From Nelumbo lutea (Eukaryota; Streptophyta; Magnoliopsida; Proteales; Nelumbonaceae): DNA of 64,000 nucleotides. Numbering within the stretch: position 1 is the stretch's first letter; the number at the start of each line of letters is the position of its first letter. Below the pieces are notes generated by a model. The model worked only from the letters and a program-made list of their open reading frames with translations. It was not told where the DNA came from and searched no databases. The DNA lies in NCBI GenBank assembly GCA_022828595.1, contig JAKGHH010000001.1, positions 116,138,999-116,202,998 of the forward strand, in the 5' to 3' direction. Made by a program: the position numbers and the translations under genes. Positions 10,841-23,034 of the stretch are shown here, piece by piece.

Positions 10841-10903
10841 GACTTGTCTTACAATAATTTGAGTGGCCTTATTCCCAAGTTTCCTGCACGAACATTCAAG
10901 TAG
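10841..10903 (+). pseudogene. Fragment of NIK-like LRR receptor kinase
   Basis: One open segment reads DLSYNNLSGLIPKFPARTFK then TAG. This matches the last leucine-rich repeat and the following PKFPA(R/K)TF linker typical of the NSP-interacting kinase (NIK/SERK-type, LRR II) subfamily. No transmembrane or kinase part is present nearby. About 20 codons of a gene of more than 600, so it is a captured or leftover fragment. Confidence 0.75.
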
Positions 10904-10925
10904 TTGCCACTAAGTTCTTTCTTTT

Positions 10926-10967
10926 CCGCTAGAAATATATTGTTTTTAGTGGCAGTCGATTAAAAGT
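10926..10967 (+). repeat. 42-bp repeat, copy 2 (partner 9977-10018)
   Basis: Direct repeat of the CACTA-like subterminal unit, differing at two positions. The two copies bracket the calmodulin and NIK fragments. Confidence 0.8.
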
Positions 10968-11379
10968 TGGACTCTTGAAGATTTAAAATGTTGCAACAGC
11001 TTCACCCTTCTCATGTTGTTGATACTTCTAACATTTGAACCTCCAAAATAGACATGTGCAAAAGGCATTTTGATAATGGAAGTTCCTTGTTGTTTTGTGG
11101 GTTTAATTGATTAATTTTTTAATCTTTTATTGTTCATTTTATCTAATTATCAATGGTTGTTTTGATTCTCACTGGCTGCTGCCCATGCATTATTTCTTTT
11201 TGAGCTTGTACATGGTTTATATACGGGGAATAATTTATTTATTTATTGTATGCATGCTCCAATAGTCATAAAACCTCTGATGACCACATATGGGTAGCAA
11301 CAGGGACAGGGGTACAGGAAAGAGTATTTGACTCCCCAGATCCTAAGAGAGTCCTGATCTATGAACAACACTGTTACTA

Positions 11380-12370
11380 TCCACCAGCATCAAACTTTTG
11401 CAAGCATTAAAAGCAAACTTCACTTTCTTGCTCTCTCCTTTGGGCACAAACACCCTCTCAAATCCAATCACCTGCTTAGAAGGAGCACCAACTACACCAT
11501 TTGGAGGTTTGGAATACACGATCAGTACATCATTTCCATCTCTACTTCCACTGTTCTGCACTTCAATCTTGATATCAAATTCCAAGACTGCTGGGCATAG
11601 AGGCTTATATGCATCATCCTCATAAAATAGAGAACGACAATGCTGATACTTGTTCAAGTTAAATGTCCAGAGACCTTTTAGATGAAGCAATGTTATAAGT
11701 AAACTGAGTATAACTCAAGCCATATCCAAAGGGAAAGACTGTAGAGCCATTGAAGAACTTGTATGTTCTTCTAGGACAGCCCAAACTATCAACTGGCCTA
11801 AATGGCATTGATGTCATTGGCAGCTTGTCCACATAGTTTGCTTCATACCATGTAACTGGTAATTTGCCACCTGTAAGCATAAATTAATTTCATTAAAACC
11901 GAATTTTTACTAAACCAAATGATTTGATGATTTAATTGCCTGGGTTATATTTTCCAAATATAACATCTGCAATGGCTGAACCACCTTCCTCACCAGGATA
12001 CTCAGCCCAGAGAATTGCTTTAATATTTGGTTGCTCTTGGCAAAAGAAATATCAACACCTCCGGCAGACATGACCACAAGAATAACGGGTCCTTTAGAAA
12101 CTTCAGCAACTTGATTAATCAACTGAGTTTGATAACCAGGAAGAAGCAAATCAACTTGATCCAAACCCTCTGCTTCAACTGACAAATCTAGACCCACAAT
12201 CACCACTGTAGCATCTGCATTCTTTGCTGCCTTCATCTTTCCTAAAGTCAAAATTCTCATCTTTACAAGCTACATCACTGCATCCCATTGCATACTTCAC
12301 GTCTGCAAATCTGGATAAACCTTGCAATGGGGAAGTATAACGGCATGGAATACCTATAATACCTATATTC
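11380..12370 (-). pseudogene. Beta-xylosidase (BXL-like, GH3) C-terminal fragment
   Basis: Minus strand. In order: [122 protein letters not shown], and a fibronectin-III-like end with SKQVIGFERVFVPKGESKKV and NACKSL. This is the GH3 C-terminal half of a plant cell-wall beta-D-xylosidase / alpha-arabinosidase. Frame breaks lie near 12240, 12015 and 11660. An intron fits at 11939-11871 (minus), with GC instead of GT at its donor and ACAG at its acceptor. The N-terminal catalytic half and the true C-terminus are absent. Confidence 0.88.
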
Positions 12371-14730
12371 CAAACCTCCAAATAGGAATTTTTGCCTTCT
12401 AGCACAAGAGACAGAGAAACTCAGAAAAGCAGGACAAAATCCCGTGAAAAATTCTAAATTCACAAAACACACATTAAATAAATGGGGAGGGATAGCATTG
12501 CCCATGTGGGATGCATCCACATCAAATAGTCGTTAGTTTTTTTTACAGGCAAAGTAGCTTCTATTCTAATTTTGTGCACAATTTTCTATTTTTCTATTCC
12601 TGATGGAAAATAATCCCAGCATGAGAACAGAACAACTCAAATATGTCCAGTTCCTATGGACATCTAATTACTGTACACACCTTCTTGGAATCGCCTTTCA
12701 GTTTGCATATGCCAAAAATACTCAATCATACTACATAACATTTCAATTTAACTTATCCCTTCTTATCACTGAACTACTACATCCTCTTCTTACAGCAATG
12801 TATATTCCACAAATTTTATTTTTGATGAGCAACTTACACAGGAAGAATTGAAACCTCAGTATTTCTTGGAATTATAGCATACTCTTTCATAATCAGGTTG
12901 GGTTGGATCAGATTGAATCAGGTTGGTCATTGCATAATTCCTCATTGTCTTGTGCCTCTCTAGATGATCTGGTTTGAGGTTTAAAACCACAGCAACCTGA
13001 ATGGGGCCCTTAATATTATGAAGGTGGATAGAAGAGTAGATTCTCTAACCATCACAGTCAAACACCCTAACCTACTTACTGAAGGGCAGAAATGCTTATG
13101 GGGAATTTCCATTTGATAGCTGCTAACCTCCACAACTGCAACCTGAAGCATGTAATGGTGGATATCAAGATTAATAATATATACTGCAGAATATATTATA
13201 ATTGATACCAAGTACAAACCTAGACACATCATGGAAAATAAGCAATTTTTTAGGATCACAATGCTAAGAAGTCAATGAAAGGAATAAAGGAGTTGAAAGA
13301 GATAACACTGTTTAATTGGATTTAGCAACAGATGAAGAAGGAAAAAAAGTAAACTATAATGGCATAGATGGAAAGAAAAAATGGAAAATCAAATAAAAAG
13401 AATCAAATGGCTCCAAAAAGATGAACTTAGGCCTTTAATAGCAGCATCAGAGAGTGGATTCCCAAGGTTTCCCCCAATGAAAAAACCCAAATTAGAAAGC
13501 ATCTGCATCAAACAGTATCCAGATAAGACCAAAGGAAATTGCCATCATAGCCCTCTTCATGAGATATTTGAGTGTGGTAAGGGGTCGTTTGATAACAGCT
13601 ATTATATATTTTGGGAAAGGTAGTCCCCATTGCCTACTTTTGGGAAAGGTAGCCCCCATATATTTATCATGTTTATCACTCATCATTGACTCAACTGTAG
13701 AAAAAAGTAGTTGATTGATTCTTCATTTGTTTTTGTTTTGATCCAATACATAATACACCATATTCATCATCATCGATTGGCTTCAAATTAGTGGGAAAAG
13801 CTCAAAGTTTCTTCTTCTGTTGTCTGATTTTTCAAGCTCATCCTCATGAATATGATGAACACTACTATAGCAATTTAGGATTCTCACACAGGTTACTCAA
13901 TGAGAGCATTCCTATCTCAATTAAAGGGTGTATCTACTTGTTGGCCAGAACAATCAAATAAACCAAATTCCGTGTTAAGTGGCCAGGATGTTCTGGAAGA
14001 TGTTCATGTAACTCAGATGTGAACTGTGATCCTTCAAAGCTGGGTTCTTTTCCTCTTTCCTCCCTTAAACCTACAGCCGACAGAGTTACTGAATTCCATC
14101 TCCCCCCTGAAACACTGCTTGAAGTTCAACCCAAAATGAGCCAAAACTTAAGCCTAAAGGTGTACCTACCTGCTATATGCAGTGAACGGCCATATAATGA
14201 AATGTAGAACCCCATATCCTTATCGGTTACAGTGACAAGAGTCATCTTTTCACAAAGAGTATAAAGCATGAAGAGTGGTCCTGATGGCCTTCTGTACTGA
14301 TGGCCAACCCTGAAATTTTGTCCCTATTCCCTTAACACTTCATCCTATTGGGTTATTTATTGTTAAAGATCCATGCAATATGTTCAGTCCATATGCCAAC
14401 ATAATTATTGAGGGTCTGGAGCCCTGTGCTATTATTGCCTTCTTGTTTAATCCATTAGTATTTCACCCAATTAGCAGCTCATCACTGTTTTGGGGATGCA
14501 CCAGTTAGATTGAAGAGCCAAAAAATGGATACAGAGGAACCTCTGCTAAAATAACCTCTCAAAGTTGTTCTCAATTGGCAAAAGACCATGGTATTACCTT
14601 TTAATGCACTAAAACAATTTCATATCAAATCCCTTCTTGAAGTTCTTTAGCATCTGTTGCATATTCTCTTGCATTTCATATTGGTACTATCAACCTTTTA
14701 ATTCATCATTGATGGACTGCTTTTATTTAG
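12371..14730. other. Intergenic or decayed sequence, no gene recognised
   Basis: Short ORFs only (for example 13381-13623 and 14019-14207 on +), without motifs I recognise. Composition is ordinary AT-rich. Possibly introns or flanks of the neighbouring gene relics. Confidence 0.5.
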
Positions 14731-17327
14731 GTATGGGATGCAACAGCTGCAGATCCAACGTTGCTTGTGCATTTGAAATCATACTGGAATACCGTTCCTG
14801 TGCCAAGGCATTGGTGCCAAAAGAGGAAATTCTTACAGGTGAGTTTTGCATTGTTGCAAGCAAGATTTGCACGCATCTTGATAGGAATACAATATAAGGG
14901 GTTGTGGAAGAGGGTGAGGGAAGATAAAGTCGATATGGTTTCACTTCTCTTATATATATATATGTGGTTCTTGCAGGGGAGCGGCTGTAACAATCATGGA
15001 GCCAGGACTTGGTGGTCTTTGCAGAGGGAGACCCCTGAATGGTTTCTTTTTTTAAATATTTTCTAGGGTGGGTGGGGGTGTGATGCTACTTGTGCATACA
15101 AAATAAAATGCCTTGGTTAGATAGCTTGTTCCACGTGCAGTAGAAGAATTGACTGGCTGGGGAACTATGGTTTTCCTATGCAATTCTGCACGAGTGTTGT
15201 CTTTGTTGTGAATAATTCTTGGACTGAATCTTTTCCTTTTTGACACTGCAGATAACCTGGGCTGTTAAAAGGGCTTTAAAATTCTTGTTTGTAGACACAT
15301 TTTGCATTAATGCTAGAAATGATATCTTTTAAGTTGTTTTAAGCTATTTCATGTATTTGTTATTTGCCCTGCAGGGAAAGCGTGGTATTGAAAAGCAGCC
15401 TTTCCAACTTCCTGATTTCATTACTGCAACAAGAATTGAAAAAAATAAGACAAGTATGTTGCAAATTATTAACATACAGTCTAATTTGCAAGCACTCTTG
15501 TTTTTACTTCTTTAGGTTATTTCAACTCGTGTTATATTGAATTTAATTCAATCTTATTTACATCCATATTATTTTCTAAAAGGCCAAAAAGAATAAAAAG
15601 GGAAATTGCTAAGTACATTATAGTGATAGAAATCTTAGTTGGTTTCCTTCTAAACTGGAAATTTTGTTTTATGGTTCTAAGTACCAATATAGCACAGACC
15701 TGTAGCTAAGTTTGTACTCTTTTGTCTTTTAGAGGCTCGGAGATGTTGAAGGGTTTTGGAATGGTTTAGGATTACTTTGATGCAATGCAATTGTTATTAG
15801 CGGCCTGCAAACATGGGAAAATGTTTTTAGCAAACGGCACTTGTCTTTGAGAACTACAATGGAGGATTTGGGTAACTGAGAATGGGGAAGGCAGTTAATG
15901 TGTTGCTTTCTGATATTAGGAATGTTAAGTATATTTAATTTATCACTTTGTACATAATATTCTTTCCAGCAATTTTATAAAGTTATATTCAGAAATCTGG
16001 AGAAAAAGGAAGTAGTGAACATGGGAAAATGATTTTACCTTGACTGCTTGAGTCGGTGCTTTTGGTGACACTAGCTGGCATTTGATGATTTAACACTTAT
16101 GGCAAGTGTATGAGTTTTAACCTCATTTGAAGTCATCAAAAGGAGATATCTTAAAAAAAAAACAAAAGAGAGAGAGAGAGAGAGAGAGATGAAGTGCTTG
16201 TTTTTGTGGGCCATTTATTTTGATTTAGGAAGATCATGCTTTTAATTTTATGGGCCAAGTTGTTTTGGTTGTAAGTTATAAAATCGAATTCGAAAACCAT
16301 TGATAGCAAGCCTCCCTCCTCTTCTCTGTCTTTTAAATGTCAAAAGATGTATGGTATTATTAAAAAGGTTTTTAGTTATAATGCAAAAATACTAGATCCT
16401 TCCCCAATTAGTATTTATGTTATTTATGTTAGAGAGTACAACTAGTTTATATGTTTATGATGTGAATGTAGGTTATTTTTAGTTTCTAAATTAATTTCTT
16501 TTCTCAATAGCAAGATGGTATTTGCTAGTTATGATTATAGCAAAGGAATACAAGAAACACCCCCAACTAGTGGTGGGTAGCACCAACATACACTTCATAG
16601 CTGACTATCATACAAAGACGAGAAAAACAAAATACAAAAGCTTAGTAACATTTTTTTAATCGGTGAAAGCTGCTTCAACAATGAAAAAGAAAGAAATACA
16701 ACAACTGCCTGGTATGCTAGTTGCTAATTCTCTTGCTAGATATCACCTGGTATATTAGTTGATCTTGATTCCCACCTGAGCTGCCTATTCATCCTGAAAC
16801 CAATTATCCTGCCTCCCTAATTTAGTGTCTTGTTATCTTGTGCTTTATGCTACTCCAAAAAAAAGAAAAAAACTCAATGGGCTTGTTATTTTAGATTTCT
16901 TTGCTGCACTATAACTTTAGCTTAAATATTTAAAAACAATGAATTTTAATTCCAAGGTTTTGATTGTGAAGAATAGAAGAATTTATTTCTACCAAAAATA
17001 GGAGAATTTATTTCATCCTCCTCCGTGAAAAAAGTTGGTTTCGTGCTATTTTTGAATTATTAGACTGGATATGGTGCATAGGAAGGGTTTAAATTTTTAA
17101 ATTTTAAGATTTCCTTTTGATTTTGAGAAAATTGGAATTTGATATTTTTCAGCTTAGCCTTGCTGATGGAAATATCTTGTATTTTCATTTTAGTATGCTA
17201 ATCTGTTTCCTAGTTTTATGGTATTTTTTATAGGCTTTTATTGAAAAAAGAGGACAGTAAGAAGTTGAAGCAGAAGCAACGTGAACGTATGCAACCAAAG
17301 ATGGGAAAGATGGATATTGACTATCAG
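14731..17327 (+). pseudogene. SF3B2: SF3B2 (SAP145) splicing factor, three-exon fragment
   Basis: Three exon-like blocks with proper splice borders: 14731-14838 (VWDATAADPTLLVHLK, PVPRHWCQKRKFLQ), 15375-15453 (GKRGIEKQPFQLPDFITAT) and 17234-17327 (KLKQKQRERMQPKMGKMDID). Together they form the start of the conserved central region of splicing factor 3b subunit 2, which binds SF3B4 in the U2 snRNP. Acceptors are tttag, gcag and atag; donors are gtgagt, gtatgt and gtttgt. Blocks 2 and 3 each have one extra A in an A-run, shifting the frame. The next conserved exon (the LHDAFF region) is not found. The GA run at 16167-16189 lies in the second intron. Confidence 0.85.
16167..16189 (+). repeat. GA microsatellite
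   Basis: About eleven AG units, preceded by an A-rich run, inside the long intron-like part of the SF3B2 relic. Confidence 0.9.
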
Positions 17328-18669
17328 GTTTGTCCTCAATTTCTTGTTTCCTTTCTATATTGGGGAAATCTATGCTGCTGGAAAAGACATGATATCGAAG
17401 GGGTTTGACCAATCAACACCCCATGAATTTTGATGAATACTATTTGATTGTTACCATTTTTATGATACCAGTTCATTGGTTACAAGTTTTTCCAGTATCA
17501 TAATCGAATCCTTTTATATCTTACTGTTATTGATTGTCATCCTTGCGTGTTGAGTCAGCGCAGGTCCTCAATCTCTTGTTTCCTTGAAATTGCCTCATAG
17601 AAGTCGGTCTTACTCTTATCTGATCTGTGGCAGTGCATATTTTTGGAGTCTTTTCTTGTCCTTGAAATTGAATCCTGACATAAGTACATAACTGAATAAG
17701 CATTATCTCTTCAAGCTTAATCCTGAGGTGGGGCTGTGAGAGTGTGGTATCCATTTGTTCAATGCCAGAATCTCAGTCGTCTGAATATGGTCAGTCTGAC
17801 AAGTGATGCTGGACTCATACTTATCCTTGTACTATCATAACTTCATACATCAGTAAATGGACTCAATACTTATCCTTATACTATCATAACTTCATACATC
17901 AGTAAATGGGCCCTAGACTCTTGGGTCCAATTTCACAGGAAATCAGCAAGCCCACATGTTACAATCTCTAGACCTGCTAGTAGCTGGCATTAACAGCCAA
18001 AGGATTTGGTGCATGACTGTTCCATTTAGATATCAGCCATTTCTTCTCTCCACCTATCTCATCTTTCGTCCAATGATCGAGATGACCCCACACTGGGGAT
18101 TCATTTCATTTCAATATTTGTTCTGCTGATTCAGTAACTGCTTCCTGATTCTGGACCATGTTGCAGTAAATTTCAATAAGCCAACCCCACACTGGCGGCC
18201 ATGCAAGAGCGAGAGTTCCGACTGACCAGGGCTCTGATGGATGCCCCCTCGAACAGCCCGTGACACAACCCCACTCCCATAGCTCTCGCTCTGAAGAAGG
18301 AACCCATCTGGTGGTCCAATTAACGATTTTAAACTCTTGGACGAAGCCCCAGAAGAAAATTGTCTTTATTCCTCTTTAGTTGACTGTCCACAATTCCACA
18401 TGTTGTTTGACCATCCCCGGAGATGTTATGATCGAACTAATACAGTTTCACGGGATCGCCGGAGAACCATCCCAACTTTAGGGATTTAAGATCTCGGACG
18501 ACGAAAGAGAATAAATGAAGGAACTTAAAGCTCAAGTGGAGCCTTCCTTTAATTAGCTTAGCGTTAGCAGTGGTGGATGATCGATTTTGCAGGAATTCGA
18601 TGCGTTGTACGGCCTAGCTTGGCACTGTGCGGTAGGGAAGAGTTTTGGATCGTTTTTGACTCACTCAAC
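17328..18669. other. Non-coding sequence with one 49-bp tandem duplication
   Basis: No recognisable gene. A 49-bp direct duplication starts at 17821 and 17870 (shared actatcataacttcatacat) with few differences. G+C content rises somewhat between 18190 and 18340 without a recognisable protein. Confidence 0.6.
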
Positions 18670-18801
18670 GAGCCGTCCAACGTAACCCTTTTTCTCCACA
18701 CCTCCGGCACCATGAGCCGACCAAAAGGAGTGCCGCTTACGCAGCTCAACCTTGCAGCCCCAGTACAGAACATCAAATCGGTGTATAAAACAACTGAGTC
18801 C
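18670..18801 (+). pseudogene. Acyl-activating enzyme fragment (AAE3 / oxalyl-CoA synthetase-like)
   Basis: Reads [38 protein letters not shown] and YKTTES. This includes the AMP-binding signature (TSGT..RPKGV) of adenylate-forming ligases, and its context fits plant AAE3, which makes oxalyl-CoA. The surrounding frame stays open (18577-18891), but both sides diverge from the family, so only about 44 codons of an enzyme of roughly 500 residues remain. No CoA-ligase C-terminal domain is nearby. Confidence 0.82.
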
Positions 18802-21024
18802 TTTCTCTGCAGAGAGAAAGGATGGGTTTGTACTTGGGAGAATGAGCGAACTGGGGAAGCAGCGGTAGGATGTGGGATGTTTCTGAGTTAGGGCTCGACG
18901 GAGGAGAGGAGGAAGAGGGAATTTGAATGGATTTAATGTATTTTTGTCCTTTTGTATTCGGTTCAACCAGATTCCAATTACTAACGGTAGAAAGCCCATT
19001 AACTAAAACTAAAATTCAAAATGCCACGTAATAATTCCTTATCGGTGGGTTCACGCGTCCAATGCTCCCATGGGTGCACAGAACGCGGACTCCAACAAAA
19101 CCTTGCTAAGTCAACTTTTTGCTATCTACGCACAAAAGTAAAACGAAGAAATATTTATGACAGGCACCATTTATCCTTACGCGCTATACTACAAGTCATT
19201 GATACGCTATCCTCATCTTATTAAAATAATAAATAAAATATTATCACGATATATACTAGAAAATATGTACATAGATTTATATCTGTTCAGGTCAACTATT
19301 TATAATTTATGGATAATTTTTGAACAGTTATAAATTGACAGTTTTTCGAATGAGAATAAAAGACGTAAATTTGTAGTTACAGGGAGATCCCAGTTCTTGT
19401 GTATTGGCCCGAGTTATTTACTTTTGCCAAATTAATGTTCTTGTTTGCTAAACTCAAGTGCTGGCGTCTATTTAATTTTAGTATTATTTATTTGTAAAAA
19501 GACATTATTATCATGTTTTTGAACCTTAAGTTTTTTAAGTCAAATTTACCTTAAATTTAAAATTGTTGACATGTATACGTATATGCATAAAGATAGATTG
19601 AATACATACACACATACATTTATTAATCCAGGGCTACGCACAGATACAAAGTACTTTCTTTGTAACTTAAAAGGCAAATTTTGATAGGTAATGTTTGCAG
19701 TTGAAATCCAGAGAATACAAGCAGTGAAAGAAATTGAAATAAATTGATCATGTCTGAAACATGAAAAGATAATGATATTTGTTTAGTAAAAAAGACCAAA
19801 CTAGCTGCCAAAGATAATTGTACATTGGGTGAGAACACTCATGAAACACTTGCACAGTTGGCATAAATTTCTAAAAACACCAAAATAAAACAGAGAACCG
19901 AAACACTGAAAGAGAATTGAATGAAATGAAAAGTAATAGTTTAAATTATATTTTTGCCTGTACAATTAGAGAAGAACCAAATTCACAAATAAAGGTGTTT
20001 TAATAAAAAAAGTCCACAAATCTTGTTTATTTAATATATAATAAATAATGATTTAATGAGAGAGGATGGGAGTTAATACAGGGAATAGAATGAATTTTTG
20101 GACTGAATTGAGGCTAACCCAACCCTAATATAGCCCTTTGGACCGAGAAAAATAAAAAACTAATGAATAGATTGATGCAAAAACCGCTCCATATGTAGGA
20201 TTGAAGAGTATGGACCATTTAACTACCAAAAAATAAAGAAGAGCTGGTATGGATCATTTGTTTGTGCATCATTTCATATGACTTTCAAATAAAAAACAAA
20301 AAAGAAAAAAGGTTATACCTCCACTCCCTCAGGAAGGTCCAAAATCTCATTCATTTTACACCAAATCGACCCCCGAAGAGTCTGGATCTTCTGTAAGTGA
20401 AACTTGCAAATACATAGAGACCACAACATTCAACCGCTCATTGAGAATAACTCCTCAAATTTTTGTATATATAAAAAAAAAAAACATGATTAAGTAGTTG
20501 GCCTTATTGTATTACTTTTTATTTTGAATTATATATGAATATTTTCCATATTATAATCATTATTTTCATGTATTTATTAACAACTACCATGACTGGAAAG
20601 TCAAACATGACTACATGACAATTAAATTGCATTCTAGAGATAAAAATAAGCTCTTATCCTAGATTCATTGGAATTCACGGGATGCCTAATGTGGAAAAAT
20701 CACACACAAGGGAGAGATTATTAGGATATGTAAGTGAAGAATCCCACGTTGAAAAGAGATAAAAATGTAAATGATGGCCCATAACCTAATGGATTACGCC
20801 TTTGGATTAAATATAATATCCAATCCATGTTTATAAATGCATAAAAGACTTAAATATATTCTAAGCTTTCATAAATTGACTTAAATTTATATTGAGTTTT
20901 TCAAATAAATTTGAATATACCTTATGGTCTGACCGACTAGATTTATGCTTTTGTTGAGCAAGAAATAAAAGTGAAGAAGAAGAAGAAGAAGAGAGGGAGA
21001 GGCAGTTCGTATGGCCACAACACA
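18802..21024. other. AT-rich intergenic sequence, no gene seen
   Basis: No protein similarity seen. A stretch around 19910-20110 resembles 52200-52560 in wording (for example aaattatatttttg and gaaaagtaatag), suggesting an old dispersed repeat. A GAA run lies near 20972-20992. Confidence 0.55.
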
Positions 21025-21562
21025 TGATGCAGCGTGGAAGCAATGAGAAACTGGACTGGCTATGCAAGCACCGGGTGATCGCTAGCTTCTAGCGAAGAAC
21101 ACCGAATTCTTTAGGAGAGGGAAAATGTGGCAAAAATAGGAAGAAGAGAACTTGAAGAAATTCTAAAAATATGAAGTATGAATTGATGATTAATTCTGGA
21201 AAAATAGCAGTATTTATAATACATTTAGAAATTGTAAAAGAACTAGGAAAGAACATGAATCTTGATCTTGATCTTGATCCTCTTGGGCTTGATCTTCCAC
21301 CGTCTGATCTCCCTGGCTCTCCTTATGCATGAATCTGGGAGTCTTGGATTTTTTTATGCTTCTTGGAGTCTTTGTTGGATCTTGGTTGGAGTCTTGAATT
21401 CTTGCTAATCTTGAAAGAGTCTTAATAATCTTGGATTCTTGATAAGTCTTGGAGTTTTGGATTAAGTCTTGAATTATCCTTTCTTGACTTATCTTGGACT
21501 CTTGTCCTTATCCTAGGAGCTGCCGCCCCTAGGGGTGAGATGGGCCTTGGGATGGGCCTCCA
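21025..21562 (-). repeat. 3' LTR of the minus-strand gypsy element
   Basis: Starts TGATGCAG and ends CTCCA in plus orientation. Rich in CTTGAT and TCTTGGA words. It has 12 bp more than the other LTR near its inner end (a short ggccttgggat duplication). Confidence 0.9.
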
Positions 21563-21810
21563 TCATTCTCCCCCACTTGGAGAGAACTCGACCCCGAGTC
21601 GTGACTAGGGTAGGCAAGTGATATCTCTAGCAGGTACCGGTGAAGGTCGGCAACGTTGAAGGTCTTGGATATACCCATATGATCTGGTAGGTCCACTATA
21701 TAGACATTATCATTAATCTTCTTCACGATCTTGTATGGACAATACTTCCGAGGCTTCAACTTGTTATAGGTACCTACGGGAAACCTTTCCTTCCTTAAGA
21801 AGACCATCAT
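21529..21810 (-). pseudogene. Duplicated integrase C-terminal piece
   Basis: 93 codons repeating the end of the integrase gene: [39 protein letters not shown] and a tail that runs into LTR sequence. It arose from the 330-bp tandem duplication, has no catalytic core, and is not a separate gene. Confidence 0.88.
21563..21577 (-). promoter_or_regulatory. Polypurine tract of the gypsy element
   Basis: Minus strand reads AGTGGGGGAGAATGA directly before the 3' LTR start TGGAGGCC. A second copy lies in the duplicated unit at about 21893-21907. Confidence 0.75.
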
Positions 21811-21858
21811 TTCTTGACTTATTTTGGACTCTTGTCCTTATCCTAGGAGCTGCCGCCC

Positions 21859-22989
21859 CTAGGGGTGAGATGGGCCTTGGGATGGGCCTCCATCATTCTC
21901 CCCCACTTGGAGAGAACTCGCCCCCGAGTCGTGACTAGGGTAGGCAAGTGTTATCTCTAGCAGGTACCGGTAAAGGTCAGCAACGTTAAAGGTCTTGGGT
22001 ATACCCATATGATCTGGTAGGTCCACGATATAGGCATTATCATTAATCTTCTTCACGATCTTGTATGGACTATACTTTCGAGGCTTCAACTTGTTGTAGG
22101 TACCTACGGGAAACCTTTCCTTCCTTAAGAAGACCATAACCTCATCACCTACATCAAACGCTTGAGGTCGACGGTGCTTGTCTGCGGCCATCTTGTACTT
22201 GGCGTTGGATTGCTCTATCTTCTGCTTCACGGCCTCTTGGACGGACTGGATTTGTTCTGCCATTTGCTCTGCTGTGATACTAGCGCTAGGTACTTTGGGT
22301 AGCTTCACCAAATCCAGTGCATGGCTAGGGACCTTCATGTATACGATAGAGAATGGGGATTTGCCTGTAGAACTGTGCACTGCATTGTTATAGGTGAACT
22401 CGGCTTGGGCTATGGCGAAGTTCCACTGTTTTGGCCTCTCCCAACATATGCTTCGAATTAAATTCCCTAAGGTCCGGTTTACCACTTCTGTCTGTCCATC
22501 TGTCTGTGGATGGGCTGTGCTGTTGAAGTTAAGTGATGAATTAAACATCCTCCACAGGGTCATCCAAAAGTGACTGAGTAACCGTGTGTCACGATCTGAT
22601 GTGATGGTCTTGGGTACCCCATGCAAATGGACAATCTCCTTGAAAAACAATTTGGATGTTGCGGATGCATCTGCTGTTTTCTTGCATGGAAGGAAGTGAG
22701 CCATTTTTGAAAATCTATCAACCACCACGAAGATGGAGTCCATGTTTCTTTGGGTATTTGGCAAGCCTAGCACAAAATCTATGAACAGGTCTTCCCAAAT
22801 AGCGGTAGGAACGGGTAGGGGCATGTAGAGACCTATGTTTTGGGTTTGTCCCTTAGTTGTCTGACAAACATAACATCTGCTTACAATGGTAGACACATCC
22901 TTTCTTAATTTCGGCCAATAATATCGCCCCTTAACTGCTTCTACTATTTTATCCCTTCCCAAGTGTCCTGCTAATCCCCCTTCATGCAA
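21859..22989 (-). pseudogene. Gypsy integrase, largely intact segment of pol
   Basis: Reads [20 protein letters not shown], then the zinc-binding CYVCQTTKG, then the DDE core: [20 protein letters not shown] with [25 protein letters not shown] and the [10 protein letters not shown] helix after [11 protein letters not shown]. The C-terminal domain has [19 protein letters not shown]. The enzyme inserts the DNA copy into the genome. The frame continues upstream past one TAA at 23035-23037 into RNase H. The last residues ([10 protein letters not shown]) are coded by LTR sequence. This is the best preserved part of the element. Confidence 0.9.
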
Positions 22990-23034
22990 ATCCCTGATGA
23001 TCTTTTCGCGGAGGGAGGTGCAAGGGATATATAG

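Larger units (their letters stand above)
21481..22140 (-). repeat. 330-bp tandem duplication across the LTR/pol border
   Basis: 21481-21810 and 21811-22140 are near-identical head-to-tail units. Each contains the last 82 bp of the LTR (plus orientation), the polypurine tract and the end of the integrase gene with [11 protein letters not shown] and NDN(V/A)[10 protein letters not shown]. Differences are scattered substitutions. Confidence 0.93.

Noticed and set aside
21529..21810. Separate small gene before the integrase
   Set aside because: It is the duplicated end of integrase within the 330-bp tandem repeat.
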